64,000 nt of DNA from Bacteroides sp. (GTDB taxonomy: Bacteria > Bacteroidota > Bacteroidia > Bacteroidales > Bacteroidaceae). The DNA lies in the NCBI GenBank assembly GCA_021202275.1, contig JAJQDI010000015.1:224637-288636 (forward strand), read 5' to 3'. Under the pieces are notes generated by a model. The model did no database searches. It had not been told where the DNA came from and worked only from the letters and a program-made list of their open reading frames with translations. Of this stretch, positions 33,701 to 43,475 are shown one piece after another. A program made the position numbers and the translations under genes. How positions within the stretch are numbered: the first letter of the stretch is position 1; each line of letters opens with the position of its first letter.

Positions 33701-33728
33701 AAGCCGCCTCAAATGGGCGGCTTTTATT
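33701..33728 (+). terminator. Terminator of serS
   Basis: AAGCCGCC pairs with GGCGGCTT around a 7-base loop and is followed by TTATTTT. Confidence 0.85.
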
Positions 33729-33757
33729 TTGTTATTTCTAAATTAGCAGTATCTTTG
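33728..33757 (+). promoter_or_regulatory. Promoter of the Nfn-like fusion gene
   Basis: TTTG at 33728-33731, an 18-base spacer and TATCTTTG at 33750-33757. The -33 box lies at the end of the serS terminator T-run. Confidence 0.6.
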
Positions 33758-33813
33758 CAAAAAATATCATTCTGATAGCGGTTACGTAATAATACCAACA
33801 AAACTAATAGATA

Positions 33814-36105
33814 ATGAATAAAATCATTAACAAAGAACAATTTTCTGAGAAAGTTTTTAAATTAGAGATAGAAGCACCCCTTATCGCAAAATCACGCAAA
33901 GCCGGACACTTCGTTATCGTACGTGTCGGAAACAAAGGAGAACGTATGCCGCTGACCATTGCTGGTGCCGACACACAAAAAGGAACCATCACACTGGTGG
34001 TTCAGGAAGTAGGACTCTCCTCTGCCCGGCTGGCCGAATTGCAGGTGGGCGATTACATAACAGACGTAGTAGGCCCGCTGGGTAAAGCCACGCACATAGA
34101 AAATTTCGGAACGGTAGTCTGTGCCGGAGGAGGGGTAGGTGTAGCACCTATGCTCCCCATTGTACAGGCACTGAAAGCTGCCGGCAACCGGGTGATCACC
34201 GTATTGGCCGGACGCAACAAAGACCTGATCATCCTGGAAAAAGAGATGCGGGAAAGTTCGGACGAAGTGATCATCATGACAGACGACGGATCGTACGGTA
34301 CCAAAGGCCTCGTGACCGAAGGTGTCGAAGAGGTGATCCGGCGTGAGAAGGTAGACAAATGCTTTGCCATCGGTCCGGCCATCATGATGAAATTCGTATG
34401 CCTGCTTACCAAAAAATACGAGATCCCTACCGATGTATCCCTCAACACCATCATGGTAGATGGTACGGGTATGTGTGGTGCCTGCCGCATCACCATCGGT
34501 GGCAAAACGAAGTTTGTATGTGTAGACGGTCCGGAGTTCGACGGTCATCAGGTAGACTTCGACGAAATGCTCAAACGCATGGGAGCTTTCCGGGAGATTG
34601 AACAGACAGAAGTAAACAAACTCAAAACCCGATGTGAAGCTACCGCTCCGCTGAGCCAGGCCAAAGGAAGAGACGCTGCATGGCGCGAAGAACTCCGCAA
34701 AGCCATGAAAGCCAAAGAGCGTTCCGCTATCCCCCGCTGTCACATGCCGGAACTGGATGCAGAATACCGTTCACACAGCCGTAGGGAAGAGGTGAACCAG
34801 GGACTTACCGCCAAACAGGCAGTTACAGAAGCACAACGCTGTCTGGACTGTGCCAACCCGGGATGTATGGAAGGCTGCCCGGTAGGAATAGACATCCCGC
34901 GTTTCATTAAGAATATCGAGCGCGGAGAATTCCTCGAAGCAGCCAGAACACTGAAAGAGACCAGCGCTCTGCCTGCCGTGTGTGGTCGCGTGTGCCCGCA
35001 GGAGAAACAGTGTGAAGCCAGATGTATCCACCTGAAAATGAAAAAAGAAGCTGTTGCGATCGGCAATCTCGAAAGATTCGCGGCCGACTACGAACGCGAA
35101 AGCGGTCAGATCTCTATCCCCGGGATCGCGGAAAAGAACGGCATCAAAATAGCAGTGATCGGCTCCGGACCTGCCGGACTCGCATTCGCGGGTGACATGA
35201 TCAAATTCGGTTACGATGTGACCGTATTCGAAGCCCTCCATGAGATCGGTGGTGTATTGAAATACGGTATTCCCGAATTCCGCCTGCCCAACAAGATCGT
35301 GGATGTAGAGATTGACAACCTCGCTCAGATGGGAGTAGAATTTGTGAAAGACTGTATCGTCGGCAAAACAGTTGGAGTAGACCAACTGGAAGAAGAGGGC
35401 TACCAGGGCATATTCGTTGCTTCCGGTGCCGGACTACCCAACTTTATGAACATCCCGGGAGAAAACCTGATCAACATCATGTCTTCCAACGAATACCTGA
35501 CCCGTGTCAACCTGATGGACGCGGCGGACCCGGACTCAGATACTCCGGTAACTTTCGGAAAAAATGTAGCCGTGATCGGTGGAGGGAACACAGCGATGGA
35601 CTCGGTACGTACAGCCAAACGTCTGGGAGCCGAACGTGCCATGATCATCTACAGACGTTCGGAAGAAGAAATGCCTGCCCGCCTCGAAGAGGTGAAGCAT
35701 GCCAAAGAAGAGGGCGTCGAATTCCTTACCCTGCACAATCCGCTGGAATACATCGGCGACGAACAGGGCCGGGTGAAACAGGTGGTACTTCAGAAAATGG
35801 AACTGGGTGCACCGGATGAATCGGGCCGTCGCAGTCCCATAGCCATTCCCGGAGCCACGGAGACCATAGACATCGACCTGGCCATTGTGAGCGTAGGCGT
35901 ATCGCCCAATCCCATTGTGCCCAGCTCCATCGAAGGTCTGGAAACCGGGCGCAGAGGAACCATCACTGTAAATGACGACATGCAAACCTCTATCCCGACA
36001 ATTTATGCCGGAGGAGACATTGTACGCGGAGGTGCTACCGTGATCTTAGCTATGGGAGACGGACGCAAAGCGGCAGCAGCTATGCACGCGCAACTCAATG
36101 GATAA
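33814..36105 (+). CDS. Fused ferredoxin-NADP reductase / glutamate synthase small subunit-like oxidoreductase (Nfn-type)
   Basis: A 763-residue fusion. Residues about 1-270 are an FNR-like FAD/NAD domain of the PyrK/DHOD-B kind, ending in a [2Fe-2S] site with GTGMCGACRI and a further Cys. From about 310 the protein is like the GltD/NfnB flavoprotein, with 4Fe-4S cysteine sets CLDCANPGCMEGCP and CGRVCPQEKQCEARC, a first dinucleotide site IGSGPAGLAFAG and a second IGGGNTAMDS. In Nfn enzymes the two parts are separate subunits that bifurcate electrons between NADPH, NAD and ferredoxin. Databases often name such fusions dihydroorotate dehydrogenase B/glutamate synthase. No large glutamate synthase subunit or pyrD lies nearby, so Nfn-like redox balancing is more likely than either; this is inference. 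Confidence 0.88.
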   Translation: MNKIINKEQFSEKVFKLEIEAPLIAKSRKAGHFVIVRVGNKGERMPLTIAGADTQKGTITLVVQEVGLSSARLAELQVGDYITDVVGPLGKATHIENFGTVVCAGGGVGVAPMLPIVQALKAAGNRVITVLAGRNKDLIILEKEMRESSDEVIIMTDDGSYGTKGLVTEGVEEVIRREKVDKCFAIGPAIMMKFVCLLTKKYEIPTDVSLNTIMVDGTGMCGACRITIGGKTKFVCVDGPEFDGHQVDFDEMLKRMGAFREIEQTEVNKLKTRCEATAPLSQAKGRDAAWREELRKAMKAKERSAIPRCHMPELDAEYRSHSRREEVNQGLTAKQAVTEAQRCLDCANPGCMEGCPVGIDIPRFIKNIERGEFLEAARTLKETSALPAVCGRVCPQEKQCEARCIHLKMKKEAVAIGNLERFAADYERESGQISIPGIAEKNGIKIAVIGSGPAGLAFAGDMIKFGYDVTVFEALHEIGGVLKYGIPEFRLPNKIVDVEIDNLAQMGVEFVKDCIVGKTVGVDQLEEEGYQGIFVASGAGLPNFMNIPGENLINIMSSNEYLTRVNLMDAADPDSDTPVTFGKNVAVIGGGNTAMDSVRTAKRLGAERAMIIYRRSEEEMPARLEEVKHAKEEGVEFLTLHNPLEYIGDEQGRVKQVVLQKMELGAPDESGRRSPIAIPGATETIDIDLAIVSVGVSPNPIVPSSIEGLETGRRGTITVNDDMQTSIPTIYAGGDIVRGGATVILAMGDGRKAAAAMHAQLNG

Positions 36106-36662
36106 TTGTATGGATGTAATCCCATAAAATAGTTCCTGAATCCATCCCACTGTCTGACATATAAAAATGTATCGTGTTGGATTTGAATCTTCAACACGTA
36201 AACAAGGATTGAACATGAGGATATACACAAAATATATTTTTTCTACAGAAAGCCTCTCGGACAAGAAAGAGTATGGCACATGAATACAATATGGGATTAC
36301 ATGGTATGACCTTTTCTGTCCGGAAATTTGATAGAGCAAGAAAAAGAGGAGGTGAGTTACTGTCTGGGTAAATTCTCTAATCTGCTGTGCCACAGGGTTG
36401 GCAAATTGTGGCTAAAGCCAGGGCAGTATGAAATGAAACGCTTTGAAAAGAATATCCGGCAGAGGTAGGTAAACAACAGTTCATTTACCGTTATACATTA
36501 AATGCAGGTAAAGACATGGTACATGGAAGGAGAAAACCTTCAGTATTTTTACATTTCTTATGTGCAGATCAACCGCGGTTTACGTATGCATATAAAATCC
36601 CTCAGATTGTCATGTTCATCAGGAATACATAAAACAAGTTCTTATACCTCCCGTATAACAGA
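36106..36662. other. Gene-free stretch after the Nfn-like gene
   Basis: About 560 bases with no credible gene. A minus-strand frame (36046-36393) and short plus-strand frames have no recognisable features. A plus-oriented terminator closes the stretch, so it is transcribed either as a long 3' tail or as an independent RNA. GCCACAGGG and TTGTGGC near 36390-36410 can form a stem. Confidence 0.4.
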
Positions 36663-36704
36663 AAAGTCCGGAACCCTCGAAAAGGATCCGGACTTTCTTT
36701 TTTT
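36663..36704. terminator. Bidirectional terminator between the Nfn region and panD
   Basis: AAAGTCCGGA (36663-36672) pairs with TCCGGACTTT (36687-36696). The plus strand continues with CTTTTTTTTG; the minus strand continues with TTTTC. It lies 15 bases beyond the panD stop. Confidence 0.8.
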
Positions 36705-36718
36705 GTATAGAATGACTC

Positions 36719-37072
36719 CTATCTTACCACACTGTTGTTCATCGGATCGGGAAAAATGATGGCAGGAGAAAACCCCTTTGCTTCCTCAAAATCCATCAGG
36801 GCATAGGCCATAATGATCACAATGTCTCCCGGTTGCACCTTACGGGCAGCCGCGCCATTGAGACAGATATTTCCGGAACCCCGTTTTCCTTTAATGATAT
36901 AGGTTTCGAAACGTTCGCCATTGTTGTTATTTACAATATGTACCTTTTCCCCGGCAATCAGATTGGCGGCGTCCATCAGATCCTCGTCAATAGTGATACT
37001 ACCCATGTAGTTCAGATTAGCTTCTGTTACACGGGCACAATGAATCTTTGACTTCAATACTTCAATCATCAT
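36719..37072 (-). CDS. panD: Aspartate 1-decarboxylase
   Basis: A protein of about 117 residues that makes beta-alanine from aspartate for pantothenate. It is made as a proenzyme cut between Gly24 and Ser25 (in YMGSITID, counted from the first of two Met), where Ser becomes the pyruvoyl group. [12 protein letters not shown] and [12 protein letters not shown] are further family marks. It lies 18 bases after panC on the same strand, so the two form a pantothenate operon. Confidence 0.96.
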   Translation of the reverse strand: MMIEVLKSKIHCARVTEANLNYMGSITIDEDLMDAANLIAGEKVHIVNNNNGERFETYIIKGKRGSGNICLNGAAARKVQPGDIVIIMAYALMDFEEAKGFSPAIIFPDPMNNSVVR

Positions 37073-37089
37073 AAAGTCTGATCTTTTAG

Positions 37090-37938
37090 TTAAAGAGGTT
37101 TATATGTGATGTTATCAATCAACCGCACTTCACCGCAGAATACTGTGATACACCCTACAACAAATGAAGCCTCATCCCAGTTCGATACAGGCTGTAAGGT
37201 GTTCCCATTCACTATTTCAAAATATTCCAACCGCAGGCCGTCAACAGTTCCGATCGTATTCACTACAAAGGCTAATGTCTCGTCAAGTGTATGCGACTGT
37301 GCAAAGGTACGACTTTTAAACAATGTCTCAGATATTTTTAAAGCTATTTCACGTTCTGCGGCAGAAAGTCTGGTATTGCGGCTACTCATGGCCAGCCCGT
37401 CAGCCTCCCGGACAATGGGACATCCTACGATATCGATCGGGTATTCCATACAACGTACCATCTCCCGGATGATGGCCAGCTGCTGAAAGTCCTTTTCTCC
37501 GAAATAGGCCCGGTCCGGCATCACAGCATCGAAAAGTTTACTTACGATCTGACACACCCCATTGAAATGTCCGGGACGGAACCGTCCCTCCATCACTGTG
37601 TCCAGCGGCGCATAATCAAACGTACGGATATCGGGTTGCGGATACATCTCTTTCACTTCAGGGGCAAATACAAAGATATTACCCAGAGTAGATAACAATG
37701 CGCAATCAGCCTCCAGCGTACGGGGGTATTTCCGAAGATCATCCGGATCATTGAACTGAGTAGGATTCACGAAGATACTGACTACGGTTACTTCATTGTT
37801 CTTCGTACTGTTTTCGACCAGAGAGATATGTCCGGCATGTAAAGCTCCCATAGTGGGTACAAAGCCTATTAGCTTCCCTTCTTTCCGAAAACCTGCCAGT
37901 TCCGTCTGCAATTCCTGTATTGTATGTATAATCTTCAT
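37090..37938 (-). CDS. panC: Pantothenate synthetase
   Basis: A 282-residue enzyme that joins pantoate and beta-alanine with ATP. It has [12 protein letters not shown], the HIGH-like motif of this synthetase, then [12 protein letters not shown] and the KMSKS-like SSRNTRLS. A longer frame up to 37992 adds residues without family counterpart; the ATG at 37938 ([11 protein letters not shown]) or 37944 is more likely. It is transcribed divergently from the glycogen synthase-like gene at 38191 and followed by panD. Confidence 0.95.
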   Translation of the reverse strand: MKIIHTIQELQTELAGFRKEGKLIGFVPTMGALHAGHISLVENSTKNNEVTVVSIFVNPTQFNDPDDLRKYPRTLEADCALLSTLGNIFVFAPEVKEMYPQPDIRTFDYAPLDTVMEGRFRPGHFNGVCQIVSKLFDAVMPDRAYFGEKDFQQLAIIREMVRCMEYPIDIVGCPIVREADGLAMSSRNTRLSAAEREIALKISETLFKSRTFAQSHTLDETLAFVVNTIGTVDGLRLEYFEIVNGNTLQPVSNWDEASFVVGCITVFCGEVRLIDNITYKPL

Positions 37939-38133
37939 CGCCATATAGATGTAGTTGTTAAAAACCCACAACCCATTTGAAAAACGCTGCAAAATAAGCC
38001 ATTATTTACCATATAAAGAAGAAATTAGCTAAATTAATGCTAAAGGTATAGTAGCCCCACGCAACCCGGCTTACCGATAACAAACAGGCAATCAAATCAT
38101 TAACAAAACATAAGGAATTATACCCGCTCCGTA

Positions 38134-38165
38134 TTTGCTTAAGTGCCCGTTTTTTTATATCTTTG
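38134..38165 (+). promoter_or_regulatory. Promoter of the glycogen synthase-like gene
   Basis: TTTG at 38134-38137, a 20-base spacer and TATCTTTG at 38158-38165 fit the consensus. It rules out the upstream start at 38143. Confidence 0.7.
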
Positions 38166-38190
38166 CAGAATATTTACGAGAACGATTGCT

Positions 38191-39018
38191 ATGATAACAA
38201 GGGCGAATAAGGTTTTATTTATCACACAGGAAATTACTCCATACGTAACAGAATCAGAAATGGCGAATATTGGTAGGAATTTACCACAAGCCATACAGGA
38301 AAGAGGAAGAGAGATCAGAACTTTCATGCCAAAGTGGGGGAATATTAACGAACGGAGGAACCAGTTACACGAAGTCATTCGCCTTTCCGGAATGAATCTG
38401 ATCATTGACGATACCGACCATCCGCTCATTATCAAAGTAGCCTCTATTCAATCGGCTCGTATGCAGGTTTATTTCATCGACAACGACGACTATTTCCAGA
38501 ATCGTCTGCAGACAGTGAATGAAGAAGGAGTCGAATACGAAGACAACGATAGCAGAGCTATTTTCTATGCCCGTGGCGTACTGGAAACCGTTAAAAAACT
38601 GCGCTGGTCTCCCGATGTGATACATTGTCATGGATGGATGACCGCTTTAGCTCCGCTTTACATCAAAACAGCTTATAAAGATGAACCTTCTTTCCGGGAC
38701 GCGAAAGTTGTTTTTTCCGTATACGAGGAAGACTTCAAGACTCCGTTTGAACCCGATTTCACAAACAAACTGATGTTGAAAGGGATCAGTAAAAAGGATA
38801 TCGCCACTCTACCGCCGCAGACCGATTTCACTGAACTGAACAAACTGGCCATCCAATATTCGGACGGAGTGATCCAGAACAGCGCAAACGTCATTCCTGA
38901 GATCATGGATTATGCCCTTCAAAGCGGAAAGTTGATTTTAGGCCATCAGGAAGCCGATCATTATGCCGATGCCTGCAATGAATTTTACGACCAGGTATGG
39001 GAGGCCCATCAAAAATAG
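38191..39018 (+). CDS. Short glycogen/starch synthase-like protein (GT5 N-terminal domain)
   Basis: A 275-residue protein matching only the N-terminal Rossmann half of GT5 glycogen synthases: LFITQEITPYV at the start, then REIRTFMPKWGNINERR and PDVIHCHGWMTAL. The usual ADP-glucose lysine motif KVGGL of this fold is replaced by TESEMANIGR, and the C-terminal GT-B domain is missing. Full synthases are about 470 residues. It may therefore be a non-standard or partner-dependent enzyme; the GT4 protein encoded at 42187 might be the working synthase of the locus. The start is set by the promoter. The DUF4270 gene follows after 48 bases. Confidence 0.75.
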   Translation: MITRANKVLFITQEITPYVTESEMANIGRNLPQAIQERGREIRTFMPKWGNINERRNQLHEVIRLSGMNLIIDDTDHPLIIKVASIQSARMQVYFIDNDDYFQNRLQTVNEEGVEYEDNDSRAIFYARGVLETVKKLRWSPDVIHCHGWMTALAPLYIKTAYKDEPSFRDAKVVFSVYEEDFKTPFEPDFTNKLMLKGISKKDIATLPPQTDFTELNKLAIQYSDGVIQNSANVIPEIMDYALQSGKLILGHQEADHYADACNEFYDQVWEAHQK

Positions 39019-39066
39019 ATAAACGATCACTATACTCACCCTACAATCATTTAGTACCTCCTTTGT

Positions 39067-40578
39067 ATGAAAATAAAATATATTTGGATATGGATCGCAC
39101 TCTTTGCTCTTGCCGGATGCGACGACAGCACAGGGACTTTAGGTCTGGATGTATTACCGGATACGGATGCTAAAGAAGTAAAGTCTACGACCTATTATGT
39201 GGAGACCAGATCCATGGAAGCAGGAGCAGTCTATGCCAAAACAAGTACCGGGTATCTGGGAAGATTTACAGACGATGAATTCGGATATCTGGAAGCCAGC
39301 TTCCTTACTGAGTTCTTTTGCCAGACCCACCAATTCGTCCCGGAAGTATACGATCCGCAAAAACTGACAACATCTGTATCCATGGCAGGAGATACGATCA
39401 GCCATGTCAATCTGCGCCTCTATTATCAGAGCTATTTCGGAGATCCGTTGGTAGCTTCTTACCTGAACGTATATGAACTGGACAACAAGCTTGTACGCCA
39501 TCCTTATACAGACATTAATCCGGAACAATATTATAACCCGAACGATCCCAACAGTCTTCTGGGAGGACGTGCCTATACAGCCGACGATCCCTCCGGTAAT
39601 GATTTTGATACGGACTCAGGTATGCATATGATAAAGATCCCGTTGAATAAGGGGTTTGGCGAACGTATATTGAAACACTACCGGGAAAAACCGGAGGATT
39701 TTGCTGATCCGAACAGGTTTATTGATAAGGTTCTTCAAGGTGTATATGTCAAAAATGAATACGGAGACGGTTCTATACCCTATGTAGAGGCAATGGAACT
39801 GGAGTTTGGCTTCAATGTGCACTACAAAGATTCTTTAGGGAATAAATACGTTCAGCAGGATGGCAACGACTCGATCTTCTCGGTCAATACTACGATAGCT
39901 GCGACAAAAGAGGTGGTACAGGCCAACCGAATGATCCAATCCGAAGAAAAAATAGAGGAGAAGGTAAAAGAGCCTCAATGGACTTACCTCAAAACTCCGG
40001 CAGGGATTTTCACTGAAGTAACTCTTCCATTGGATACCATAAGCAAATACCATCACAACGATACCATTAGTGGAGTGAGATTGGTATTTACTCACTATTA
40101 TGAAAAAAGTGATGAGAAATATGCCATGTCGCCTCCGGACAGTTTGCTATTGGTACGAAAACATGAAGATGAATATCGAAAATTCTTTGAAAAGAATAAA
40201 ATATATGATAATGTCACATCATACTTTACCGTACGCAACAGCAGTACCAACCAATATACGTACTCTAATATTTCCAGATTGATCACCATCTGTATCGAAG
40301 AAAAGCAAGGCGAAAAAGAAAAGGCACAGAAAGAGGCTGGCAGCAATTGGGACGAAAAAGCCTGGGAAGAAAAATGGAAAACAGAAAATCCCGACTGGGA
40401 CAAGATGGTACTCATCCCGGTCAAACAGGTAAATGCCTCCTCGACCTCAACAGATCCGGTGGGAGTATATCATGATCTCAGACCCTCATACGTCAAACTC
40501 AAAGGAGGAGATCCCGACAAAAACGGAGATTTGTTAGATATGTTGATAGGTTATATTGACTTTACCACCAAGCGATAG
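39067..40578 (+). CDS. DUF4270 lipoprotein
   Basis: A 503-residue outer-envelope lipoprotein with lipobox LAGC (about residues 17-20) followed by DDSTGTLGLDVLPD, which is the common start of DUF4270 family proteins. The body has many beta-strand patterns and no catalytic motif I recognise. It is co-directional with the glycogen synthase-like gene and probably co-transcribed. The role is unknown; the family is restricted mainly to Bacteroidetes. It ends at two terminators. Confidence 0.82.
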   Translation: MKIKYIWIWIALFALAGCDDSTGTLGLDVLPDTDAKEVKSTTYYVETRSMEAGAVYAKTSTGYLGRFTDDEFGYLEASFLTEFFCQTHQFVPEVYDPQKLTTSVSMAGDTISHVNLRLYYQSYFGDPLVASYLNVYELDNKLVRHPYTDINPEQYYNPNDPNSLLGGRAYTADDPSGNDFDTDSGMHMIKIPLNKGFGERILKHYREKPEDFADPNRFIDKVLQGVYVKNEYGDGSIPYVEAMELEFGFNVHYKDSLGNKYVQQDGNDSIFSVNTTIAATKEVVQANRMIQSEEKIEEKVKEPQWTYLKTPAGIFTEVTLPLDTISKYHHNDTISGVRLVFTHYYEKSDEKYAMSPPDSLLLVRKHEDEYRKFFEKNKIYDNVTSYFTVRNSSTNQYTYSNISRLITICIEEKQGEKEKAQKEAGSNWDEKAWEEKWKTENPDWDKMVLIPVKQVNASSTSTDPVGVYHDLRPSYVKLKGGDPDKNGDLLDMLIGYIDFTTKR

Positions 40579-40600
40579 GAAAACAACCATTCTCTCATAG

Positions 40601-40664
40601 AAAAGAGGCTGCCTCAGCATAGATCCAACTTTATCAGGTTCCATAGTGAGATAGCCTCTTTTTA
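40601..40664 (+). terminator. Terminator after DUF4270
   Basis: AAAAGAGGCT pairs with AGCCTCTTTT, with an inner CTCA/TGAG pair and a long loop. A T-run follows. Confidence 0.6.
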
Positions 40665-40696
40665 TGAATGTCTTTCAGAATACCTTCATCATATAT

Positions 40697-40728
40697 AAAA
40701 AGCCGGCACGTTGCTATGCCGGCTTTTT
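40697..40728. terminator. Bidirectional terminator of the DUF4270 and GH57 genes
   Basis: AAAAAGCCGGCA and TGCCGGCTTTTT form a perfect 12-bp stem with an 8-base loop. It can serve both converging genes. Confidence 0.85.
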
Positions 40729-40752
40729 ACAATCCCATATCTTATTCTCAGT

Positions 40753-42174
40753 TTATTTACTGGTTTTCTTTGCAACCGTTTTCTTAGCTGGAGCTTTTTT
40801 CACCACAGGTTCTCCGGGAGGAACCACCTTCTCAGAAGACTGCTCTACAGCCGCCGCAGATGCCTTCGTTTTTTGTTTCTTCTCCCTATCTGCTTTTGCC
40901 TGCAACTTTTCGATCTTCTTATTCAACTCCGCTATTTCATAATCCTGATTCTTGATCGTAGTCAACAAGGAATTCAGTTCCTCATTATCTATATCCTCCG
41001 GATACAACGCATTTACACGCTGGATAAAATCTCCAAGAATATTCATATAGTTGGTGAAAGCATCATAGGGAGAATCATATATACCCCGATTGAAGTTCAC
41101 ACTGGACTGCTTGGTAGTCATAAACCGGAAGTTGTTACTTGCCTGTAAATAATCCCAATCCTGTTTGATACGACGATCTTTGCACAGATGCACTCTCTCC
41201 GCAATACTATACAACTTATTAAACGCTTCGCGCTGCATCACATTTCCGAGCCAGCAACTGGTATCCCTCTCTTCATCTACCCAGGAAAGCGGATAGGCGA
41301 CATCCAGTTGAGAAACGGATTTCAGTTTGGTGACAATCTCCGTCGGAGTAGAAAAAGTGATACCACGCTCTTTGGCACATGCCGGAAGTGCTTTCAGGAA
41401 TTCCAGGATATTGGAGGAGAGCGGTTGGAAAATACCTAACGCACACAATTCCATAAATATATTGATCACCTGCTCTTCCTGCGGCAGGGTATCGATCCAG
41501 TTCATATACGTATCGGCAAATAGCGGATATTCATTCCAATCCGAATTGGAGAAACGCAAACCAATATCGTCTGAAAGTTTATAATCCCGCAGCAACAATT
41601 TCAGATGAGGAGCCTGATTGCAGTGATATACATAATGCGGGCTTTTCCAACCCAATACAGCTTTCGCTCCCTCTGTCAGCATACCTTTGAAGCCCATGGC
41701 TGCCACCTGCGCGCCAATATCGTCCGAATAGATCAGGCTGGAATTGCGGAACACCTTAGGTGCTTTCCCGAACAGCTGTTTCATCTTCTCGCTCTGTCGC
41801 ATCACCTCCTCACGGAAGCAGTCTTCATTGGCCAGTGAAGACAAGCCGTGTGAGTAAGGCTCGGCCAGAAATTCACAACACCCGGTATCGTTCAGCTGAT
41901 GCAGTAAGTCTATAACCACCGGAGCATGGATCTCTAATTGCTCCAACGCAACACCGGAAATAGAAAGAGCAACTTTGAAATACCCATCCGAATTCTTAAC
42001 CATCTCAATCAGGGTATTCAATGCCGGTACATACGACCTCTCTGCCACCTCGTTGATACTATTTTCATTGGCATAGTCATCGTAATAATAATGATCCAGT
42101 CCTATATCGAAAAAGCGATAACGTTTCAGATGGATAATTTGATGTATCTCAAAATAAAGACAGATTGTTCTCAT
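40753..42174 (-). CDS. GH57 family glycoside hydrolase (alpha-amylase type)
   Basis: A 473-residue cytoplasmic enzyme. It has the GH57 beginning TICLYFEIHQ, a conserved VALSISGVALEQL and the nucleophile-region GCCEFLAEPYSHGLSSL (Glu). GH57 members include alpha-amylases, 4-alpha-glucanotransferases and branching enzymes; this group in Bacteroidetes is usually called alpha-amylase. The C-terminal 50 or so residues are a Lys/Ala/Val-rich tail (KKAPAKKTVAKKTSK) that resembles no family domain and could bind nucleic acid or polymer. It is the last gene of the debranching-GT4-GH57 operon and lies 12 bases after the GT4 gene. Confidence 0.9.
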   Translation of the reverse strand: MRTICLYFEIHQIIHLKRYRFFDIGLDHYYYDDYANENSINEVAERSYVPALNTLIEMVKNSDGYFKVALSISGVALEQLEIHAPVVIDLLHQLNDTGCCEFLAEPYSHGLSSLANEDCFREEVMRQSEKMKQLFGKAPKVFRNSSLIYSDDIGAQVAAMGFKGMLTEGAKAVLGWKSPHYVYHCNQAPHLKLLLRDYKLSDDIGLRFSNSDWNEYPLFADTYMNWIDTLPQEEQVINIFMELCALGIFQPLSSNILEFLKALPACAKERGITFSTPTEIVTKLKSVSQLDVAYPLSWVDEERDTSCWLGNVMQREAFNKLYSIAERVHLCKDRRIKQDWDYLQASNNFRFMTTKQSSVNFNRGIYDSPYDAFTNYMNILGDFIQRVNALYPEDIDNEELNSLLTTIKNQDYEIAELNKKIEKLQAKADREKKQKTKASAAAVEQSSEKVVPPGEPVVKKAPAKKTVAKKTSK

Positions 42175-42186
42175 ATAGATTGTTTT

Positions 42187-43458
42187 TTATTTTCTGTAAT
42201 TGTTTATAACCTCGTCGTAAATACCCCGTACTTTATAACCGACATTCTCCCATTTGATCTCATCGACCTCTTTCTTACCCTCGTCACGCAGATATTCGTA
42301 CATAGACGGATAGGTACAGATGGAATAAATGGCGTCTGCCATGGCCTGGATGTCCCAATAATCTGTTTTGATACACTTCTCCAGGATCTCAGCACACCCC
42401 GATTGTTTGGAAATAATAGTAGGAACACTGCACTGCATGGCCTCCAGAGGGGAAATTCCAAACGGTTCGGAAACGGACGGCATGATATAAACATCACTCA
42501 CCTTTAATACTTCATACACCTGTTTTCCTTTCATAAATCCGGGAAAATGGAAACGATCGGCAATACCACGTTCAGCAGCCAGGCGGATCATCTGATCCAT
42601 CATATCACCGCTGCCCGCCATAACGAACCTTACATTCCTTGTACGTTTCAGGGCCAGAGCAGCAGCCTCCACAAAATACTCCGGTCCTTTCTGCATGGTG
42701 ATGCGGCCCAGGAAAGTCACGATCTTCTCTGTCGGATTTTTTACAGGAACAATATCTATAATTTCCTGAGGCAAAGGTGATACAGCGTTGTGTACCGTAG
42801 ACACTTTACGCGGGTCCTGAAAATACTTATGGATCACCGTCTGACGCGTCAATTCACTCACACACATGATATGATCGGCATAATCCATACCGTTCTTTTC
42901 AATAGCATATACCGTAGGATTCACATTGCCTCGACTGCGGTCAAAATCTGTCGCATGCACATGAATAACCAATGGCTTTCCCGATACCTGCTTCGCGTGA
43001 ATACCCGCGGGATACGTCAGCCAGTCGTGCGAATGAATAATCTCAAATTGCTGCTGACGCGCCACCACACCGGCTACGATGGAATAATTATTGATCTCCT
43101 CGTGCAGGTTGTCCGGATATCTTCCGGAAAACTCAATACACCCCAAATCATTGGTATATAAATAATTGAAATCGGCATAAATATGATCCCGCAGGTCATA
43201 ATAGAGCTGAGGGTCCATATATGACCCTACGCGGCTTTTCATATAGTCCCAGTTCACATCCCGCCAGACAACAGGAGTACTGTTCATGCCTATGATACGC
43301 AGAAAACTCTGGTCTTCATCTCCCCGGGGTTTGGGAATACAGAACGTGATCTCCATATCGGGTTGTACGGACATACCTTTGGTCAGTCCATAACTGGCAG
43401 TACCCAAACCTCCCAGAATATGCGGAGGGAACTCCCAACCGAACATTAAAACTTTCAT
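42187..43458 (-). CDS. GT4 family glycosyltransferase
   Basis: A 423-residue GT-B enzyme. It has the N-terminal MFGWEFPPHILGGLGTASYG (donor-side glycine loop), IIHSHDWLTYPAG, and the GT4 C-terminal signature VYIMPSVSEPFGISPLEAM with the EX7E-type glutamates. In this genome position it is widely annotated as glycosyltransferase or glycogen synthase. Together with the debranching enzyme and GH57 it points to glycogen-type storage polymer metabolism. Whether it uses UDP- or ADP-glucose is not visible. Confidence 0.9.
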   Translation of the reverse strand: MKVLMFGWEFPPHILGGLGTASYGLTKGMSVQPDMEITFCIPKPRGDEDQSFLRIIGMNSTPVVWRDVNWDYMKSRVGSYMDPQLYYDLRDHIYADFNYLYTNDLGCIEFSGRYPDNLHEEINNYSIVAGVVARQQQFEIIHSHDWLTYPAGIHAKQVSGKPLVIHVHATDFDRSRGNVNPTVYAIEKNGMDYADHIMCVSELTRQTVIHKYFQDPRKVSTVHNAVSPLPQEIIDIVPVKNPTEKIVTFLGRITMQKGPEYFVEAAALALKRTRNVRFVMAGSGDMMDQMIRLAAERGIADRFHFPGFMKGKQVYEVLKVSDVYIMPSVSEPFGISPLEAMQCSVPTIISKQSGCAEILEKCIKTDYWDIQAMADAIYSICTYPSMYEYLRDEGKKEVDEIKWENVGYKVRGIYDEVINNYRK

Positions 43459-43475
43459 CTTCGCTCCTCCTCTTT

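Noticed and set aside
36046..36393. Minus-strand open frame of 115 codons
   Set aside because: It overlaps the end of the Nfn-like gene on the other strand and lacks any recognisable domain or start signals. It may be a gene remnant, but I cannot support it.
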